Positions 22,777 to 34,671 of a stretch of 64,000 nucleotides of DNA are shown here, piece after piece (the stretch's first letter is position 1; every line of letters starts with the position of its first letter). This DNA comes from Emmonsiellopsis sp. PD_33. Lineage: Eukaryota; Ascomycota; Eurotiomycetes; Onygenales; Ajellomycetaceae. Both the position numbers and the translations under genes were made by a program. The DNA lies in contig JANTQF010000199.1 in assembly GCA_032988165.1 (NCBI GenBank), positions 1-64,000 of the forward strand. The letters run 5' to 3'. Under the pieces are notes generated by a model. The model saw nothing but the letters and a program-made list of their open reading frames with translations, was not told the DNA's origin and searched no databases.

Positions 22777-24604
22777 ATGGGTGCCGTTCCCGATATCGAG
22801 GCTGGTTCGACGGAAAAATCCCCCAAAGTCGAAGATCCAAGCTACTCACCGGAAAATTCTATTGATATCGAGGATGGCTTTATCGCGAGACTGCAGCGGT
22901 TCACGGGCAAATATGGCGTCGAGCAGCGGGGAATTGAGCGCGTGCTCGAGCACGAGAGAACAGACACCAATGTGATCAAGCTGGGCACGATGGTATGCAA
23001 TTTCTCTCCTCTCGAGTGAACTGGCTGAGCCTTGTTATGGCCATTTCCCGCTTCTCTTTCTGGGAAAACCGCCTTGCTTTCGTGTCGCGCCTAGTATCTG
23101 CAAACCGTTAATCATGGGATTTTTTTTGGGCCTTCCTTTTAGTGGTTTTCGGTCAACATGGTCGTCAGCTCTTTTGCGATTGGGATTCTCGGGGTGCCGG
23201 TTTTCGGGCTGGGCTTCGTTGACGGATTTCTTGTCATTCTCTTCTTCAACATTTTGGGAAGCTTGCCTGTGTGCTTCTTTTCGACGCTCGGGGCTAGATT
23301 GGGGTTGAGGCAAATGGTATTGTCAAGGTATTACTTTGGATACTATGGCGTGAAACTCGGTAAGTCACATATCCCTCCATCCTGTGTTGCAGTCGTTTAA
23401 GAGAGAAAACTAACATCCCATTAGCGGTTTCCCTGACTGCACTCGCTTGCCTTGGGTGGTCGTGCGTAAACATCATCGTGGGCGCTCAACTTATCCATGC
23501 CGTGAACAACGATGTCCCTGGCTGGGCAGGAATCCTGATTATCGGCGCAGCGACTTACCTCGTCACGCTCTTCGGCTACAAAATCGTTCATATATACGAA
23601 TCATGCTCCTGGGTGCCGTGCTTTATCGTCTTCCTGATCGTTCTCGGAACCTACGCTCATTCCGGCAAATTCGATAACATCCCTTTGAACACCGGACCTA
23701 CAGAAGCGGGGCGTGTTTTGTCGTTCGCCTCTGCTGTATTTGGTTTCTCTACTGGCTGGACCACCATGTCTGCTGATTACTGCGTGTACCAGCCAGTCAC
23801 TACCAGCCGGAAGAAGGTCTTTTTCACCGTTTTCTCTGGCTTGCTCCCCTCGCTTATCTTCACTCAATCGCTTGGACTTGCCATTGCCACTGCTACTGTG
23901 AACGACCCCGTCTACGCTTTGGCCTATCATGACAACCATGTCGGTGGCCTACTTGCGCAGGTTCTAGTACCTCCGCTGGGTGGATTCGGTAAATTCTGCC
24001 TGGTCATCCTGGCACTTAGCATCGTCGGCAACAATAGCCCCAACATCTACTCCCTGGGCTTCAGCCTACAGATCCTGCACGAGAAGACAGCGAAACTGCC
24101 TCGCTATGTCTGGTCCTTTTTCGGTAGTTTGATTTATATCGGTGTTGCCGTTCCAGGATACACTCATTTCGAGCCTGTTTTGGAGAACTTTATGTTGATT
24201 ATTGTAAGTCTTGTTCTCGCACCTCCACCAATGAGTCTTCTTTACATTTTGTGCTAGTGGAGCATAACTAACGAATACATCCAACTTGATAGGGGTACTG
24301 GCTCTCAATCTACGAAGGCATCTCGTTTGGCGAACACATAATCTTCAGAAGGGGTACAGGCGGTTACTGCCTTGAGGATTATGACCAGCCTTCCAAACTC
24401 CCGCCAGGATTCGCAGCTGTTGCAGCGTTTTTCTTTGGTGTGGCGGGTGTGATTGTTGGAATGTCACAGACCTGGTTTGTCGGTCCAATTGCAAGAAAGA
24501 TTGGGGAATCCGGGGGTGACGTTGGCTTCGAGCTTGCCTTTTCATTCACGCTTTTATCCTATGTGGTGCTTCGGACGCTGGAAAAAAGGTATTTCAAGCG
24601 GTGA
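22777..24604 (+). CDS. FCY2: purine-cytosine permease (NCS1 family, FcyB/Fcy2 type)
   Basis: Four exons, 22777-22992, 23143-23359, 23425-24203 and 24293-24604, encode 507 residues, the usual length of the family. The N-terminal cytoplasmic segment is followed by about twelve hydrophobic segments. Recognisable blocks include FTGKYGVEQRGIERV before the first membrane helix, MVVSSFAIGILG, the GWSCVNIIVGAQLIHAVN helix, GWTTMSADYCVYQPVTTSRK, LALSIVGNNSPNIYSLG and GYWLSIYEGISFGEH. These match proton-coupled carriers for cytosine, adenine, guanine and hypoxanthine at the plasma membrane. The four exons join in frame at every junction, and all donors are GTATGC or GTAAGT. The upstream GATA sites fit nitrogen-regulated expression. 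The substrate range is inferred from the family. Confidence 0.93.
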
Positions 24605-25220
24605 TTTCCCGTTTTGGATTGGGATGTTTTCTTGTTCTTTTCTTGTTTGTTACTATTTACGGTTTACCTCGGGGTTTGGATGTTTCCTGTTGTTTTATAT
24701 ATCCTTAGACTGTATATATCCTGTCGGGTTGCTTGCATATTCCTGATATCAAGTGTCAATTAATACTTTATTAATGAAGTAGAAATTTTTTAGAGTTTGA
24801 TAGATCCCGGAGCCGAACCGTGGAACAGAATACCACGTGATGATGCCAAGACATGACACTCAATTAGGTTTAGTTAGGGGCATGGCTCGGGAAAACCTTC
24901 CCCTTGCAGACGGGCCAGGATGCGGCTGAGACAGGCAAGCCGATGCGAGCCACCAACATCTTCTGCTTCAACGCCCAACCTCAACTCTCGTCTTCGCTCT
25001 CCAACCACCCTGCACGCCCCACGACTGTCGAGACTGCGGTAACGGTGCCTGGCTGCCCTGTACCCTCTCCCTCCCACTTCCACAATCGCCCACTACCCTC
25101 CCAAACTCGCTGACCGAACCCCCTATCCTCGGACAACCGGGCCCGAGTCGCTTCCCTCGTCGTCTACTTGTCCTCTCCCGCCTTCCTCTAGATCAGCGCA
25201 AACACGCCTCTCCGCACACA
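24605..25220. other. intergenic, permease 3' flank and ENT3 promoter
   Basis: These 616 bases contain a CCACGTGA element at 24833-24840 and a C-rich leader just upstream of the ENT3 start. No additional gene is seen. Confidence 0.5.
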
Positions 25221-27202
25221 ATGGACTTCAACTCCTTGAAGGATCAGGTCAGCAACCTGACGCTGTATGATTTGAAGGCAGGCGTACGAAAAGTGCAAAA
25301 TGGTTGGTTGCCCCCTTGGTTTCGCCTCCCTTTCCACACGAGCTTTATCCGAACTTGGTGGTTGGGTTTCATCAGCCAATGCGGCTCTTATCGGATATAT
25401 CTACATACCATTTTATGATATTGCGGACTAGGTTGGCTAATTGCAAATGGCTTGTAGCTGTGATGAACTATACCGAGATGGAGGCGAAGGTCAGTTTTTT
25501 CGAGCTATCCGTTTGGGCAAAGCCCGGCCTCGCGGCGAAACGCGCCATTCCGGATCATAGACGCTTACTCAATTGGTGCAGGTTCGGGAAGCAACGAATA
25601 ATGAACCCTGGGGTGCTTCGTCTACCCTTATGCAGGAGATTGCAAACGCCACGCATAGCTAGTCAGTAGCCCCGGCCCTCTTTGCTTCCTTGCCCAAGTC
25701 GCTGCGTAACCTCGAATGATTAACAATGTTACCAGTCAATTGCTCAATGAGATTATGCCAATGATATATAAACGATTTACCGAAAAGACCGCGGAAGAGT
25801 GGCGGCAAATTTATAAGGTGAGTGCCTCGTAGATGTCCGGACATGAATGACATTTGGATCCCGAACTCGAGTTTCTCTAACCCCTTGGCTCTACCTTTAG
25901 GCTTTGCAACTCCTGGAATTCCTTGTTAAGAACGGCTCAGAAAGAGTCATTGACGATGCACGCTCCCACGTTTCTCTCCTTCGAATGCTGCGCCAGTTCC
26001 ATTACATTGACCAAAACGGGAAGGACCAAGGTGTAAATGTCCGCAACCGCTCCCAGGAGCTGGCGAAACTTTTGAGCGATGTCGACATGATCCGCTCAGA
26101 GAGAAAAAAGGCCAGAGCAAATCGAAATAAATTTGGGGGAATAGAAGGGGGCATGTCTCTTAGTTCTTTTGGGGGTGGTTCTCGTTACGGAGGCTTCGGG
26201 AGTGATGAGGCGGGCTATGGGGGTTACAGCGGAGGTGTATATGGAGATGGGGGTGGATTTGGTGGAAGTACAGGTGACTACGGCGGCAGCACAGGTGGAT
26301 TCCAGGATAGCGGAAGGAGGAGCAATCGTTTTGAAGAATATGATGAGGGTGATGCTGTTCCAAGTCCTTCAACTTCGACACTGCGACGACCCGAGTCAAC
26401 TCCGGCCGCCCCTGTTAAACGAGAAACGAAGCCACCCGCGCCTAAGGAGTCCGGAGCAGATCTGTTAGATTTTGGAGATGTTGAACCAGCGCCAGCAGCA
26501 CCACGAAACCAAGGCACTAGCGGGATTACCACCCAGGGTCTTGGGGAGGACGACGACGACTTTGATGATTTCCAATCTGCCCCTTCATCCGCCCAAGCCG
26601 CTCCATCCCAGCCACAATTCTCAGCCATCCTCGCCCCTCCAACCATGGCACCCACTACCGGATCCACCACACAATTCGCAGCACCGAAGCCCGTGTCTGG
26701 CACACAGGGGGCCGACTTGAACGGCCTCGTCGACTTCACCTCTCCACCCATGAGCAGCAACGTCTCTCCCGCTTCCACCCAACCACCCAGCATCACCGGC
26801 CGCTCCGCCTCGATCCAGTCCCAACCCCCCAAACCGACCGGCTACCAAGCTGCCCAGCCAAACTACTTCACCTCCGTCCCCGCACCACAGCCCTCCCAAG
26901 CCCTTGCTAAATCACCACTCAGCCCCGCCATGTCTGGCAACAAGCCAGCATCCAGCACAGGCGCCAAGGCCAGCGGTGGCGACGTATTCGGTAGCCTTTG
27001 GTCCAGTGCCAGCTCCAATGCTGGTATCAAATCAACCGCGGCGCAACAGCCCAAGGGTCCCAATCTAGCCAGTATGGCGCAGGAAAAGGCTAGTGCGGGA
27101 ATTTGGGGAACGCCTGCGGCCTCATCGCCTAGCCTGAGCTCTGGGAGCAAACCGGCTTCGCAGTCACAGCAGAATAATTCAGGTTTGTTGGATGATTTTT
27201 AG
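25221..27202 (+). CDS. ENT3: ENTH-domain clathrin adaptor (epsin, Ent3-like)
   Basis: Five exons, 25221-25302, 25458-25489, 25582-25661, 25736-25817 and 25901-27202, encode 525 residues. The first four are short (82, 32, 80 and 82 nt), and all junctions restore the conserved ENTH sequence (VRKVQNAVMNYTEMEAK, THSYQLLNEIMPMIYKRF). The ENTH domain (about 1-150) ends with LAKLLSDVDMIRSERKKAR and binds phosphoinositides. A Gly/Ser/Tyr-rich stretch follows, then GADLLDFGDVE and an acidic DDDDFDDFQSA motif of the kind bound by gamma-ear domains of AP-1 and GGA. The Ser/Pro/Gln-rich tail ends in LLDDF, similar to a clathrin-box ending. The role is inferred as cargo adaptor (for example for SNAREs) at trans-Golgi and endosomes. 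Confidence 0.92.
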
Positions 27203-28986
27203 GGTTGAGATGATTTTTATGAAAGGGTGGGGGGTTAGCAGGTAGAATGTTCAGATTTGTTGGATTGGTAGGTACATGGGATTAACAAGGTGGTGGATCG
27301 AGTGGGACAGGCAGGGGGGTCATGGTTCGGGAGGGAGGTGCGCGGATACCTGATGAAATAGATAATCTTTTTTTTTCTACTTTGTTTGCTCGATTTAGCA
27401 TTGTCTTTTTCTTTCTTTCTTTCTATTCTGCTTCAAAAATGGCTATATCCCCGTTTCAATCTTGTCCTGAATTTTCCTTTAAGAGATTCAAATCTTGACT
27501 AACTGATAAGCAAAACATGGGCTTGTTTGTTCGTTTGGTTGGTCAGTTGGTCAGGAGGAGGAGGAGGGAAAAATAGCTTTTTCTTTTTCATTTATTCTAA
27601 CTTATTCCCCCCTTATTCTATTCTATACTACTCTACTTATATACTTTTGCCTTCTTGTTCCTTTTCTCCTCTGATTCCACCTTACCAAATCATGAAAGAT
27701 AGTATTCTTCGTCAGATAGTAGAAACCTTATATCTTGCCTTTATTATTCAGATAATCCTTTCCAATCTGCCCCCTTTCTTTGCCAGTTTACCAGCCAACC
27801 AACCAATCCAATCCAGTCCACCCCTGAACATATCAGTCAGGACATGACCTATTCAATCCCATTCAATTAATCTCTCTCTCTCTCTTATCCTACTTTATCC
27901 CAGGCTGTTAGGCTACTCCCTCCCCCCCCTTTTTTTTCATTAAAAATAAAAACAGTTTCCCTAATAAATTTCTTTCAATTATTTAAAATTTAACACCCTC
28001 TCTGTTCTCCCTAACTTCACTTTACTTTCATAACCCTTTCATTCTTTTTTTAAAAAAACCCCCCGTTATATTATCCACTTGGGAAATTTCTGGGAAAAAA
28101 GAGGAAGAGACCAGCTTGTTGTAAATTAGAAAAGAGAAAATAAAAAAAAGGATAAAAGGCAAGAGAATGATGAAGAGAAGGGTAGGGTAGGGGTGTGGTA
28201 GAGTGAGGCTAGGGGATAGCTGGGAGATTTTTCGGGATTCGGGGTGTTGAAACTGTGCGTGGAATGGGCGGAAAGAAGTGTGTCTGTCTCTTCTGCTAGA
28301 GATTTAGGGTAAGTGTTGAGAGAAGGGTATTTAGTGAGGTGGGGAAGGGAAGGGAAGGGAGGGGGGGTAAATAATAACTAAAGGATTTGCGGGGTGGTGG
28401 GCAAGTGCAAGTGCAAGGTAAAAAAAAGGTAAAACGTTGGTGGGAAATATGACATTTGGCGAATTGAAGGGGTTTTTCGTTTGGAAAAGATGGCAATTTG
28501 GGGAAAGCTCGGGGGCTGGGAAAGGTAATGAGAATGGAAAAGAAGAAAGTTTCATGAGATGAAGATGGTGCATGATGGGTGTCTCAAACAAAGAAAAAAT
28601 GGGGGAAAAATAGAAATGAAACAGGAAGAAGAACCAGCAAAGAGAGAAGTAAAAGTGTGGGAAAAAGTGTCCTGTTAATTCCATGATCCTATTCACGCCA
28701 ATGTAATTCGTGATTGGGATTCGTACAAAAAAGACAAAAAGGAGCAAAAGCACAACAATAAAGCAAAAAGTACGCCCGATGTATTCAAGGTAGGGTGAAA
28801 CCACAAAATAACAAAACAGAGTATAGAAAGCAAAAAAACAGGAAAGGTATGGGAAATAAGTTAAAAAGTTAAAAACTCCTCCCCGAACCCTGTCTCTTCA
28901 AGGAGCATCTAACTCTGAAACATGAAACCGGATAAAATGGCTAAAAACCGTCATACACCACAAAAGAGAAACAGCGGCTAGCCTAG
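27203..28986. other. convergent 3' flanks of ENT3 and the SH3-protein gene
   Basis: These 1.78 kb of low-complexity sequence hold poly-pyrimidine tracts (near 27360-27425), a CT dinucleotide run near 27870-27885, and poly-A/poly-T runs. Nothing coding can be supported. Open frames here are all low-complexity. Confidence 0.5.
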
Positions 28987-30600
28987 TCAGGGCTTTATGT
29001 CCTTCCCTGATCCCGATCGTGTCCTGTGCTTGGAGATGCTCTTCGGGCGCACGGATGACGATGTGCTCCCTGTTCCGCTTAGGCTTCCATCATAATGTTC
29101 GATTTGTGGGGGGGTGGATTTTCGATGCTGGTGTCCCTCTAACGGGTAGGGATCGAGATCGCGACTGCTGGTTGAGAACATGGAGACGACGGGTGGGTGT
29201 TTTTCACGCTCTTTTTCCCTTTCCTTCTCGGTGGGCTTCTCCTGCTGATCATCGTTGGTAGGAGTCGAGTTTTCATCGGTGGTCGAGTTGCCATTGCTTT
29301 GATGCGCGGGCTGGTGGGATGATGAATCAGAGGCGGGAATTCCGAAATTGTCGTTTTGAGTAGGCGTAGAGACGGAATCGGGAGCAGAAGATTCTGCGGA
29401 TGAGAGGGCATTCATAAGCGCACCGTTCAGACCATTTAATCCTCCCTCAATATCGCGTACTAATCGAACAAATTCTTCTGGCACCAAGCCGCTCTCTCCC
29501 GTCTTAGGGTCCTCAGCGACTAGCCAGCCTTGTCCATGGCGGTATGAAACCAAAATTACTTGTCCCTCCTTCAATGGAAGTTCGTTTTCGTGTTCGCGGG
29601 CAAAGTCAAAAAGCGCAACGGCTTTGCCATGCATTTCTTCGTCTGGCGAAACAATCGTAAACTGGTAGTCTCTCGAGAATCGAGATGCATCTTTCCAAGT
29701 GTCATCTTCAGAGATTTCATCATCCGATTGTAGCTCCATGTCGGCATCCAAGCCCGTTCGGTTATTGAGAGATGCGGCAAAATGCGAGTCTCTGTGTCCG
29801 TTGTGGTCGTATGAACCCGGGCTCAAGTAAGATTGCCCTCTACCATCATTTGCGGGGTATGTAACATACTCTCCTCCCGGTCCATCATCCATTCCGTCAT
29901 CATCACCCTTAACATAGTATGTTGCGCTGCCATCTCCATTAAGTCCAACAAAAACCCCTCTATCATCTTGCGCGGAGAAGGATGGGTCAGAACGGTTACT
30001 GGCACCAGGGCTTCTCCCTCGTTGCCAATCAGACCCAGCCACCCCTGTGTATGCAGACTTGTGTTTTCTGTGGCGGGAGGTGGTGACAACCGGGCTATGG
30101 AGGTCCTCATCTTCGCTATAAGGCGGGCCGTCCCCGAAGGCCATGGCAGGCAGTTGCTGGGTACTATACATGGCCTCCGGGTTCCATGACGAGGACGGCC
30201 AATGGCCACGCGAGTCATGCCAACTAGCAACGGGAGGATCCGATAGACGTCGAGCTTCGCTTACGGGGGTAGATATGCCGGAGTCAATCGGAGGAGGACC
30301 GTAATGAAGTGGGTGTACTGGTGGGTACGCAAAATCTCGCACCAAGGCGTAAGGGAGGCTGGAATGGAAAATTGGAAAGGCGTGGGATACAGGTCGCGAG
30401 CGGTTTTGAGAGGCGTAGGAGGTGCTGGAGTAGGTTGACATGCGATTCTTTGCATATGATGGAGGCCGTTGAATGTTTGAGCGTCTCGCAGCGGCGGCCG
30501 GCGATGTTGTGAGCGACGGGATGGCGGAGATGGATGGGATTGAAGGAGAGGTGTCAGCCTCTGGAGGCGAGGAGGCGGAAGAGGACATTTTCGTGGCCAT
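28987..30600 (-). CDS. NBP2: SH3-domain adaptor, Nbp2/Skb5-like
   Basis: An uninterrupted frame of 537 residues begins MATKMSSSASSPPE. The single clear domain is an SH3 fold at about 327-385, seen as ALFDFAREHENELPLKEGQ (the ALYDY motif region), then GQGWLVAEDPKTGESGLVPE and EFVRLV. A long Ser/Pro-rich N-terminal half, an acidic stretch (ELQSDDEISEDDTWKDASRF) just before the SH3, and a charged, Lys/Glu-rich C-terminal tail surround it. The acidic pre-SH3 motif and domain placement match yeast Nbp2 and fission yeast Skb5, which dock PP2C phosphatases and PAK kinases in the HOG and cell-wall MAPK pathways. The partner assignment is by homology; the flanks are poorly conserved. Confidence 0.85.
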   Translation of the reverse strand: MATKMSSSASSPPEADTSPSIPSISAIPSLTTSPAAAARRSNIQRPPSYAKNRMSTYSSTSYASQNRSRPVSHAFPIFHSSLPYALVRDFAYPPVHPLHYGPPPIDSGISTPVSEARRLSDPPVASWHDSRGHWPSSSWNPEAMYSTQQLPAMAFGDGPPYSEDEDLHSPVVTTSRHRKHKSAYTGVAGSDWQRGRSPGASNRSDPSFSAQDDRGVFVGLNGDGSATYYVKGDDDGMDDGPGGEYVTYPANDGRGQSYLSPGSYDHNGHRDSHFAASLNNRTGLDADMELQSDDEISEDDTWKDASRFSRDYQFTIVSPDEEMHGKAVALFDFAREHENELPLKEGQVILVSYRHGQGWLVAEDPKTGESGLVPEEFVRLVRDIEGGLNGLNGALMNALSSAESSAPDSVSTPTQNDNFGIPASDSSSHQPAHQSNGNSTTDENSTPTNDDQQEKPTEKEREKEREKHPPVVSMFSTSSRDLDPYPLEGHQHRKSTPPQIEHYDGSLSGTGSTSSSVRPKSISKHRTRSGSGKDIKP

Positions 30601-31384
30601 TGCGGGGCTCGTCCGGATGGGACCAACAATGATTCCTATCCCAATTGTTGTCGGTGGGTTGTGTTGTTCGTTTTTCGCAAAATCTGCGATAGTAAATCTT
30701 AGATTCTATAGAATCTGACAGAAGGCGGTGCTCGAAAATGTTTACCTCAATGCTAGCTTTCCATATCCATGCGAAAAGAGTGGTCAGAACCCAGGGAGTG
30801 TGTTGGCGCGTGGAGAGTCCAGCAATCTAGAGAGCAGCCCGCCAGTCGCAACGATGAGGCGACGATTCAGTATACGACCACGGTCCGGATGGGCACGCCC
30901 ACGCGGGTCGAGCTGGCGGGTGTATGGAGGTAGGGAGAGGCTAAGGTGGGATGTCGACTTCTTGGTGGAAATAAACGGCCCAATGAAAGTCAATTGCGAC
31001 AGCAGTACTCCGTACTCAGAAACAATATGCAAGTCACGCCAGGGAGCCGCCAGCGAGTGTGAAGAAAGGAACAGCGGGTGCTGACTGGATCTGGGGGACG
31101 GGTCGCGAAACACGGCCAGGCTGTGGAATAAGCGCCGGCTTAGGGAGGACTGATAAGCAGCGGTTCGGCTGTGGGATGCACGGGTTAGCCAGAACAACAG
31201 ACACGCAACGAGGGGCAGAGCAATACCGTGTTGACAGTCAGTGGCGGGGGCGGCAAAGAGAGTATGCAGCAGCGGCTACAGGACGAGGGAGTGAATGAGG
31301 CGTGGCGTGGTGGTGGTGTCGTTGCCAGGGAGAGCGAGGAGGACTGAGTGGGCGGCCAGAGACAGCAGAACACAGCGAAGACAG

Positions 31385-31416
<32 letters not shown>
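31385..31416. repeat. GACA tetranucleotide microsatellite
   Basis: About eight near-perfect GACA units with one interruption (GACAAACA) lie in the gene-poor gap. This is a simple-sequence repeat likely to vary in copy number. Confidence 0.8.
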
Positions 31417-31417
<1 letters not shown>

Positions 31418-31592
31418 ATCAGCTCGTCCGTCAGTCAGCAGCTCGCGGGCCAGCAGCGTCAGGAATCGGGCGGGCTGGTCCAGTCACGGCGGGCGCAGAT
31501 AGGAAAAAGAAACGAGAAAAGCGAGCGGGATGTTTGAGGTTCTTGGAGCGCAGGAGAGCGGGTAGCGTGCTATTAATAGGCGTGGGCCCTGC

Positions 31593-31653
31593 GGTACCAG
31601 TGACCTGCTGTCGCACGCAATTTGCCTGTGTTGCCAGGTACCGGTGACCTGCG
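31593..31653. repeat. pair of 16-bp direct repeats (GGTACC...)
   Basis: GGTACCAGTGACCTGC at 31593-31608 recurs as GGTACCGGTGACCTGC at 31638-31653, differing at one base and spaced 45 bases start to start. Each begins with the palindrome GGTACC and contains a TGACC half site. Confidence 0.6.
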
Positions 31654-31836
31654 AACCCATCAGCGCCCATGGGCTCACGGGAAGGCCACACCGCGCGCTG
31701 GGGGGCCAAACAGCGGGAGACACGGCTTGCAATGGCAGCGGACAGGCAGGAAACACAGCTTCCATCACAGATCTCCCTGTTTCCAGCATATTCCTGGCAA
31801 AGAATATCTACGCAGTATGAAGCTGGAAGTATATAC

Positions 31837-31850
31837 AGGTCATGTGACCT
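31837..31850. promoter_or_regulatory. AGGTCA-TG-TGACCT inverted repeat
   Basis: Two perfect 6-bp half sites in inverted orientation are separated by two bases. A similar TCATGTGACC string occurs upstream of RPS21. This could be a dimeric transcription-factor site. No binding factor is known from the sequence. Confidence 0.3.
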
Positions 31851-32968
31851 CAGGGTGATATCCATTCCAACGTCAACTTGAAACACGCAACATCCAACAC
31901 AACATTCACCACAACATCGACGGCGACAATTGCTTAGTCCCTGCTGGCTGGACACAGCAGACGCTGGCTGTTGGGGTTGCAGACATGCACAACCCCCTTC
32001 TACCACCCCCGTTAACTGCCCAGTTGGGAGTCGACCGCCGCAGATGCTAACAGAACCGCCATGTGCATATCCCAAAGCGCACCAACGAGGCCTCCTTGTG
32101 GCTGAATGCTTTCCACGGACGCTGTCTGGCTGTCCTGTCTACCTAACCAGTTGATACCCAACGGTGGTCTGAATCTATGCATGCCAACTTGGCCAACAAC
32201 TCTTCCACAGTGGCTGCAGCACGCAATGCAACAAGCCACCAGCCGGGATTGCGGCCTTTCACTCTCTTCATACGTACCAAGGGTTCGAGTCGGATGCTGG
32301 GCAAATGCAAAGGGGTAACTGGTGCGACCAACCCATACAAAAAAGCCCTATAGATGCATATTTGCAACCCCCATCCATATCAAGGCATGATGCTGTCCCC
32401 CAGTGGGCGTTAGTAACAAGAGATAGGTTTCCGTATCCGCGCCGCGCCATTGACACAGGTATACTCTAATATCACTACCAGCCAGCAATATTTGTTGTAT
32501 GTTGATGGAACTATAACTAACCCAACTGTCGCTCGATGAACTACGAGTTGGCCTCAGGCAGCCAGGCAGGGCTGCCGTGGTCTGTGCTCATTTTAACCAT
32601 GGCGAGAGCTGCTGGCCCGCGTGCAACGTCCTCGCATACCACACTGCAGTTGCCGTCGCATTCGGAATGTGGCCATTGCTTCCTCTCCACAACAGACAGG
32701 GCTGACGGACCATCACTCGGCACGGCCTTCAAGTCGAGTGATGGAAGATGTCTGTAGGGGTGCTGAGAAGCAGGAAGAATATACCAAAGTTACGATTCTT
32801 GAGTCTATCTATCTATATGAAACCATTCTAATTGAAGCACAATTGGGAAATTTTCCACATTTCAAACAAACGCCAGGGACACAGCCAAACTTATCACACA
32901 AAACGAACAGAAATGACTCGCATACACGTAATCCATTCAAATCAGCATGCTCGCACTACGTCTCATCC

Positions 32969-34671
32969 TCATATCAACTCTTGCATCGGCGCAGCTTGGA
33001 TCTTCAACCCAATGTCTGAACTCCAGAACTTGCCAGTCGGATAAGTGTACTTCTCAACCGCCTCCTCCGTATACCCGGTTGAGTAGCCGGGCTCAGTTGG
33101 AGTGACGTAATGAGCGTCCTGGACGCGAGATGGGTGTCTCAAGTTCTCCCGGTGGCTATCGGCAAATTCAAGCATGGATTTCTTGCCTGTGATGGCGATG
33201 TAGTCGATCAACGATAGGTGAGAGGTCAGCTCAGTCAGACCCATGGCACCGTTGTGGGGGACGCAGGGGACGTTGAATTTCGCGGCCATGAGCATGACGG
33301 CCTAATAAGAGAGCTATTAGTGAGAAGACTTTTTGTTGTCGTTACTGTGGGAGATGGTCAACGTACCAGACACTCGTTCACGCTTCCCAGTCGGACGCTA
33401 TCAATCTGGCAAACGTCGGTCGCCTCAGCTTGCAGAAGCTGCTTGAACGTCACGCGGTTCTGCGCCATTTCGCCCGTAGCCACGCCCACGCCGTAGGGCT
33501 TGAGTGCCTTGCGGATGGCCGCGTGCCCGAGGACATCATCGGGGTTTGTTGGTTCTGAAAGATTGATGTTAGTTTGACGGTCCGGAAAATTTTTAGGGTT
33601 GGTTCCATACCTTCGATAAAGACGGGCTTGAATTCAACAAGTTCTTTCATATACTCAATAGCCTCCGGGACGCTCCAAACCTACACACCGAATGTCAGAG
33701 ATGTGTTGTTCTTTTAGGTTCAGAACTATATGGTGTTTTCTTACCTGGTTGGCATCAATCATGACAGTATAGCCGTTGTCATATCCAAGGACCTTCCGGA
33801 CAGCCGCTAGCCGCGCTCTATCAGCTTCGATACTCGTTCCAACCTTGAATTTGAACACAGTAAATCCTTCCTCAATAGTTTTCTGGAGAACCTCCTCCAT
33901 CTTCTCTCCTGAAAACGCCAGCCAACCCGGAGAAGTCGAATATGCCTATCATCACCCATTAGCCGCCACCCACCGAAAGGGACAAAATCAAGACCTACCG
34001 GAACAGCCTTATTTTCCAGCGCCTCATCAATCCTCTCCTCCTTCCCTACCTGACCCTTCTTCACCATTTCCACGGCCTCCTCCGGCGTAATCACATCAGT
34101 GATGTACCGAAAGTCAATGCACCCCACGAGCTCCTCGGGCGTCATATCCGCCACAATGCGCCAGACAGGTTTCTTCACAATCTTCCCCCACAGATCCCAG
34201 ACGGCATTCAAGACACCAGCGACAGCAAGATGGGTGACGGATTTCTCCGGGCCGATCCACCTGTACTGCGAGTCGTTGACCATGTGTCGCCAGGTCTTTC
34301 CCATGTCGTTTGTTAGAGCTTCCATGCTGCGTCCGACGACGCGCTTGGCGAAGATGTCCAGTGCCATGCAGACGATTTCGCTGCCGCGGCCGTTGCTGAA
34401 GGCCTGGTTATTGCAGTTACTTTGGTTAGCATTTTGAGATGGATGGGAAGGCAAAAAAGAAAAAAAAAGGATATTGTCTTACAATTCCTTCACCCACTAG
34501 ACCAGGCTGGTTCGTCTCGAGCCGGACGTATGGATGCGAGCCGTTCGTGCCAACGTGCATGGCGTCCGACCCTACGCCGTCGAGACTCGTCGGGAAGCGC
34601 AGGTCTGTTACTGTGTAGCCGGTGATTTTTATGCTGGACATGGTTTCGGGGCGGTTTGTCTGGGCGGCCAT
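32969..34671 (-). CDS. L-fuconate dehydratase (enolase superfamily, ENOSF1/FucD type)
   Basis: Six exons, 34671-34483, 34403-33999, 33945-33745, 33680-33611, 33554-33367 and 33301-32969, encode 461 residues. All five introns are 53-79 nt. The N-terminal capping domain holds TDLRFPTSLDGVGSDAMHVG and HLAVAGVLNAVWDLWGK, very close to human ENOSF1. The barrel carries the mandelate-racemase-subgroup residues: K230/K232 (FKFKVG), metal ligands D262 (IDANQ), E288 (IEEPTNPDD) and E317 (ATGEM), and H367 (CVPHNG). The family removes water from L-fuconate to give 2-keto-3-deoxy-L-fuconate, using Mg2+. Activity on the related acids L-galactonate or D-arabinonate cannot be excluded. An internal start 10 codons later (MSSIKITGYTV) is equally possible. 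The gene shares a 1.3-kb divergent promoter with an aldolase of the matching pathway step. Confidence 0.9.

Larger units (their letters stand above)
30601..32968. other. 2.4-kb gene-poor gap upstream of the SH3-protein gene
   Basis: This is the longest gene-free stretch outside the retrotransposon. It probably includes the promoter and 5' leader of the SH3-adaptor gene and the 3' flank of the dehydratase gene. It contains a GACA microsatellite, a pair of 16-bp direct repeats and an AGGTCA/TGACCT inverted repeat. Open frames are short and have no recognisable domain. A GGGTTCGAGTC string near 32280 resembles a tRNA B box, but no cloverleaf can be drawn around it. A non-coding transcript cannot be excluded. 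Confidence 0.45.

Noticed and set aside
23601..23939. 112-codon minus-strand frame inside the permease gene
   Set aside because: It is antisense to conserved membrane-helix coding sequence and has no independent support.
31385..31416. CRISPR or regulatory array
   Set aside because: It is a simple GACA microsatellite.
32250..32330. tRNA gene suggested by a GGTTCGA-like B box
   Set aside because: No matching A box, anticodon stem or acceptor stem can be paired around it.
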